DNA from: an uncultured Bacilli bacterium
Lineage (GTDB): Bacteria; Bacillota_I; Bacilli_A; RF39; UBA660
Direction of reading: 5' to 3'
Length of the DNA: 8,059 nt
Assembly (NCBI GenBank): GCA_944351345.1
Contig: CALVPO010000062.1
Span: 1 to 8,059, forward strand
The notes beneath the pieces were generated by a model that was not told where the DNA came from, searched no databases, and worked only from the letters and a program-made list of their open reading frames with translations. Below are positions 5,419 through 8,059 of the stretch, piece after piece. Position 1 is the stretch's first letter; every line of letters starts with the position of its first letter. Both the position numbers and the translations under genes were made by a program.

Positions 5419-7410
5419 ATTGTTATTAATTAATTCTAAAAATTTCTCTTCATCCCAAATATCTATCCCTAACGAAAGAGCTTTTGTATATTTACTACCT
5501 GGATTATCTCCAACTATCACAACATTAGTCTTCTTAGTAACACTACTAGTAGTCTTACCACCAGCATCCTCAATCAATTTACTAGCCTTATCTCTAGTTA
5601 TATTATTTAATGTCCCAGTTAAAACAAAAGTCTTATCAAGAAAATTATCATTAATAGTATTATTACTATCATCATAATAATCAGTATTAACACCATAATT
5701 TTTTAATTTATTTATTATTTCTATATTCTTATTATCCTTAAAATAATCTACTATACTACTAGCAATAACAGGACCTATATCTTTTATATTATTTAATTCA
5801 TCAACTGTTGCTTCCATTAGATTATCTAAACTTTTATAATATTTAGCAAGCATCTTAGCCGTCTTACCACCAACTTGCTTTATGCCTAGTCCAAATAACA
5901 ATCTATCTAAATTATTATTTTTACTAGAATTTATACTTTCAAATAATTTTTCTACTGACTTTTCTCCGTATCCTTCTAATTGTTCTAATTCTTTCTTATA
6001 GTCTTCTAATTTATATATATCACTAATATCTTTAATATAACCATAATTATATAAATCTTCTATAATATTATCTCCAAGTCCCTCTATATTCATAGCATCT
6101 TTACTAGCAAAATGAATTAAACTCTCTACATTCCTAGCAGGACAATTAACATTAGGGCAAAAATAATCAGCCTCATTATCTTGCCTTATAATTTTGCTAC
6201 CACATATAGGACACTTATCTATCATAACAAATACTTCTTCATCCCCGTCTCTTCTTTCTTTTAAAGGATTACCAACCGCAGGTATAACATCACCAGCTTT
6301 ATATATTTCAACTATATCCCCTTTTCTAATATCACGTGATACAATATTATCCTCATTATGAAGAGTAGCTCTCTTTATAGTAGAACCTTTTAAAATAACT
6401 GGCTCTAAAACAGCATTAGGAGTAATTTGTCCTGTCCTACCAACCGTAAAAATAATATCTATTAATTTAGTATAAACAACAGAAGCTGGGAACTTATATG
6501 CTATACACCACTTAGGATATTTACTAGTACTACCAAGCTTATTCTGGGTAGCTATATCATTTACTTTTATTACAATACCATCTATATCATATTCTAACTC
6601 ATCCCTAATACTAGCTTTCTCATCTATATATTTTAAAGCCTCTTCTGAACTAGAAACAAGCTTATTATTAGGATTAGTCCTAAACCCAAGACTCTTCATA
6701 AAATCTAGAGCCTCTTTATGCGTCTTTAATCCATAATCTAGAGGATTAGGAAGATGATATATAAAGCATTCTAAATTTCTCTTAGCAACCATACTACTAT
6801 CAAGTAACTTAATAGAACCAGATGCAGCATTTCTACAATTTTGAAGAGGAGCCATATTATTAGCAATTCTCTCTTTATTTAACTTCTCTAACGTCTTCTT
6901 ACTCATATAGATTTCTCCCCGAACCTCTATATCAATTTCCTTATTCAATCTAAGTGGAACAGTCTTGATCGTTTTAACATTGTTAGTAATATCATCTCCA
7001 ACTTCACCATTTCCTCTAGTGGCGGCTCTTACTAATACCCCTTTCTCATAATGAAGAGAAAGAGACAAACCATCTATCTTAAGTTCACAAACATACTCTG
7101 GATCATAGCCTTCTTTTTTTATTCTATCAAAAAAACTTATAACTTCTGTCTCATTAAAAACATCTCCTATAGATAACATAGGAATACTATGTCTAACCTT
7201 AGAAAATCCCTCTAATACTCCACCTCCAACTCTTTGTGTAGGAGAATCTTCTCTCTGCAAATCAGGATATTCCATCTCTAACTCTGTAAGTTCTCTTAAA
7301 TACTTATCAAACTCTTGATCAGTAATCTTAGGATTATCTAAAACATAATAATCATAATTAGCTTCATTTAATATTTTAATCAATTCATCAATTCTTGTTT
7401 TTACATCCAC
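5413..7410 (-). CDS. ligA: NAD-dependent DNA ligase LigA
   Basis: LigA seals nicks during replication and repair using NAD+. The protein is full length (665 aa) with all domains in order. The Ia domain holds YYVLDNPKITDQEFD near 21-35. The nucleotidyltransferase domain has adenylated Lys111 in ELKIDG, plus RGNGEVGDD and YDIDGIVIKV (274-283). Next come the OB fold (VGRTGQITPNA, 323-333; KAGDVIP), a Cys4 zinc finger (Cys400, Cys403, Cys418, Cys423), helix-hairpin-helix repeats (about 430-560, with LFGLGIKQVGGKTA), and the C-terminal BRCT domain (about 588-665, FVLTGTL). The start is GTG; no in-frame ATG lies between it and an upstream TAA, and AAAGAG precedes it by about eight bases. It appears to be transcribed alone from its own promoter, and the tail-to-tail overlap with ylbJ leaves no room for a terminator between them. 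Confidence 0.97.
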   Translation of the reverse strand: MDVKTRIDELIKILNEANYDYYVLDNPKITDQEFDKYLRELTELEMEYPDLQREDSPTQRVGGGVLEGFSKVRHSIPMLSIGDVFNETEVISFFDRIKKEGYDPEYVCELKIDGLSLSLHYEKGVLVRAATRGNGEVGDDITNNVKTIKTVPLRLNKEIDIEVRGEIYMSKKTLEKLNKERIANNMAPLQNCRNAASGSIKLLDSSMVAKRNLECFIYHLPNPLDYGLKTHKEALDFMKSLGFRTNPNNKLVSSSEEALKYIDEKASIRDELEYDIDGIVIKVNDIATQNKLGSTSKYPKWCIAYKFPASVVYTKLIDIIFTVGRTGQITPNAVLEPVILKGSTIKRATLHNEDNIVSRDIRKGDIVEIYKAGDVIPAVGNPLKERRDGDEEVFVMIDKCPICGSKIIRQDNEADYFCPNVNCPARNVESLIHFASKDAMNIEGLGDNIIEDLYNYGYIKDISDIYKLEDYKKELEQLEGYGEKSVEKLFESINSSKNNNLDRLLFGLGIKQVGGKTAKMLAKYYKSLDNLMEATVDELNNIKDIGPVIASSIVDYFKDNKNIEIINKLKNYGVNTDYYDDSNNTINDNFLDKTFVLTGTLNNITRDKASKLIEDAGGKTTSSVTKKTNVVIVGDNPGSKYTKALSLGIDIWDEEKFLELINNNL

Positions 7411-7433
7411 ATTATCACTCTTTCTTTAATTAT

Positions 7434-7462
7434 ATTGTATCAAATCTCCAATCTTTAAGCAA
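7434..7462 (-). promoter_or_regulatory. Probable ligA promoter
   Basis: On the minus strand TTGCTT (7457-7462, three of six -35 bases) lies 17 bases from TACAAT (7434-7439, five of six -10 bases). This places the start site about 15-20 bases ahead of the ligA GTG. A perfect TATAAT lies five bases further on but has no usable -35 at normal spacing. Confidence 0.45.
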
Positions 7463-7620
7463 TAATTTCTCAAAAAAGAAAAAAATATCTTCCTACTTTA
7501 ACTAAACTAACAAATATAAAATTATAACTTAATTTATGGAAAATTATGATATTTTCTAAAATTAAAAGGGTTTTTAGTAGTTTATCGCAAATAATATAAG
7601 TTAAGGGAGGTTAAAATAAA
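7463..7620. other. A/T-rich spacer before the Rpn-family gene
   Basis: There is no gene here. It contains a short GAAAAT/ATTTTC inverted repeat (within about 7539-7558) with no T tract, a weak -10-like TATAAG at 7595-7600 without a good -35, and the GGGAGG ribosome site at 7605-7610. Confidence 0.4.
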
Positions 7621-8059
7621 TGATAGTAAAACAAGATATAAAATTAATTCCATTAACATCTGATTTTATGTTCAAAAGGATATTTACTAAAAATCCTAAT
7701 ATATTAAAACAATTTCTTATAAGTGTATTAGAGTTAAATATTAATCCCGAAAAAGCTAATATAGAAATTATTGGCAATGAACTAGTAAAAAGAAAAAAGA
7801 AAGAATACCATAAGACCGTAGATATGTTAGTTCAAATAAATAATAACTTAAATATAGATATAGAAATAAATACCAAAAGATTTAATTCTATAAAAGAAAG
7901 AAATACTCTATATTTACAAAAAATATCCGTTGACACTATTGAAAGTGGTAACACCTATAAAAGTATGGCTAAATATTATTTTTATCAACTAAATTTAAAT
8001 ACTAATCCTAGTGATAAAAAAATAAAAGAAAAATATATGATACTAGATGAAGAAAGTCA
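7621..8059 (+). CDS. Rpn/PD-(D/E)XK nuclease family transposase-like protein (cut by window end)
   Basis: The first 146 codons are present and the frame is still open at the window edge. The N-terminus LIPLTSDFMFKRIFTKNP (9-26) is the hallmark of the Rpn recombination-promoting nuclease / PD-(D/E)XK putative transposase family. The nuclease core is visible as Asp68 in TVDMLVQ and Glu82 in IDIEINTK; YYFYQLNLN (119-127) and YMILDEE match later family blocks. Escherichia coli Rpn proteins are DNA endonucleases that raise recombination and act in phage defence with short internal products. The position after the catalytic Glu is E-I-N-T-K rather than the commoner E-x-Q. GGGAGG at 7605-7610, ten bases before the ATG, supports the start. 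The gene is monocistronic as far as can be seen, and its 210-bp upstream gap shows no strong promoter. Confidence 0.85.

Noticed and set aside
5420..5677. Plus-strand open frame opposite the ligA 3' end
   Set aside because: It lies wholly antisense to the conserved BRCT domain, with no ribosome site.
7539..7558. Small GAAAAT/ATTTTC hairpin upstream of the Rpn-family gene as terminator or riboswitch
   Set aside because: The six-base A/T stem has no T tract and no conserved aptamer features; expected by chance at this base composition.

Overview
The window looks like chromosome of a low-GC, probably endospore-forming Firmicute. Coding density is high, A+T is very high, Shine-Dalgarno sites are of the AGGAGG type, and the standard code fits (TGG for Trp, TGA as stop). 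The best lineage clue is a YlbJ-type sporulation membrane protein beside a YlbL-type PDZ/Lon-like protease, the same two families that neighbour each other in Bacillus. A collagen-like protein of the exosporium type agrees with this. Species cannot be named from the sequence.

Layout. (1) 1-549: the 5' part of an ISAs1-type transposase gene on the minus strand, cut by the window edge, with its promoter and a probable IS end. (2) 622-2662: a two-gene plus-strand unit with its own promoter. It encodes a ClpX-like AAA+ ATPase that lacks the ClpX zinc domain and carries a different, mostly helical N-terminal region, then a small acidic, Asn-rich protein one base downstream. A hairpin that can terminate both strands follows. 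(3) 2756-3322, minus: a collagen-like GXT-repeat protein with an N-terminal Cys cluster. (4) 3454-4437, minus: YlbL-type protease, with a T-tailed hairpin after it. (5) 4483-5418, plus: YlbJ-like protein, divergent from ylbL across 45 bp. (6) 5413-7410, minus: complete NAD-dependent DNA ligase LigA, overlapping the ylbJ end tail to tail by 6 bp. (7) 7621 to the window end, plus: 5' part of a Rpn/PD-(D/E)XK nuclease-transposase family gene.

ylbL, ylbJ and ligA are housekeeping or sporulation genes. The IS, the ClpX-like pair and the Rpn gene look like accessory cargo around them. Leu and Ile codon choice differs between ylbJ and the ClpX-like gene, which supports different histories without proving transfer. 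The most interesting candidate for an undescribed system is the ClpX-like ATPase plus small partner. It keeps the unfoldase core (Walker A/B, GYVG pore loop, GAR sensor 2) but has changed substrate- and partner-binding parts, and no ClpP gene is in view. No rRNA, tRNA, CRISPR array or recognisable riboswitch was seen.
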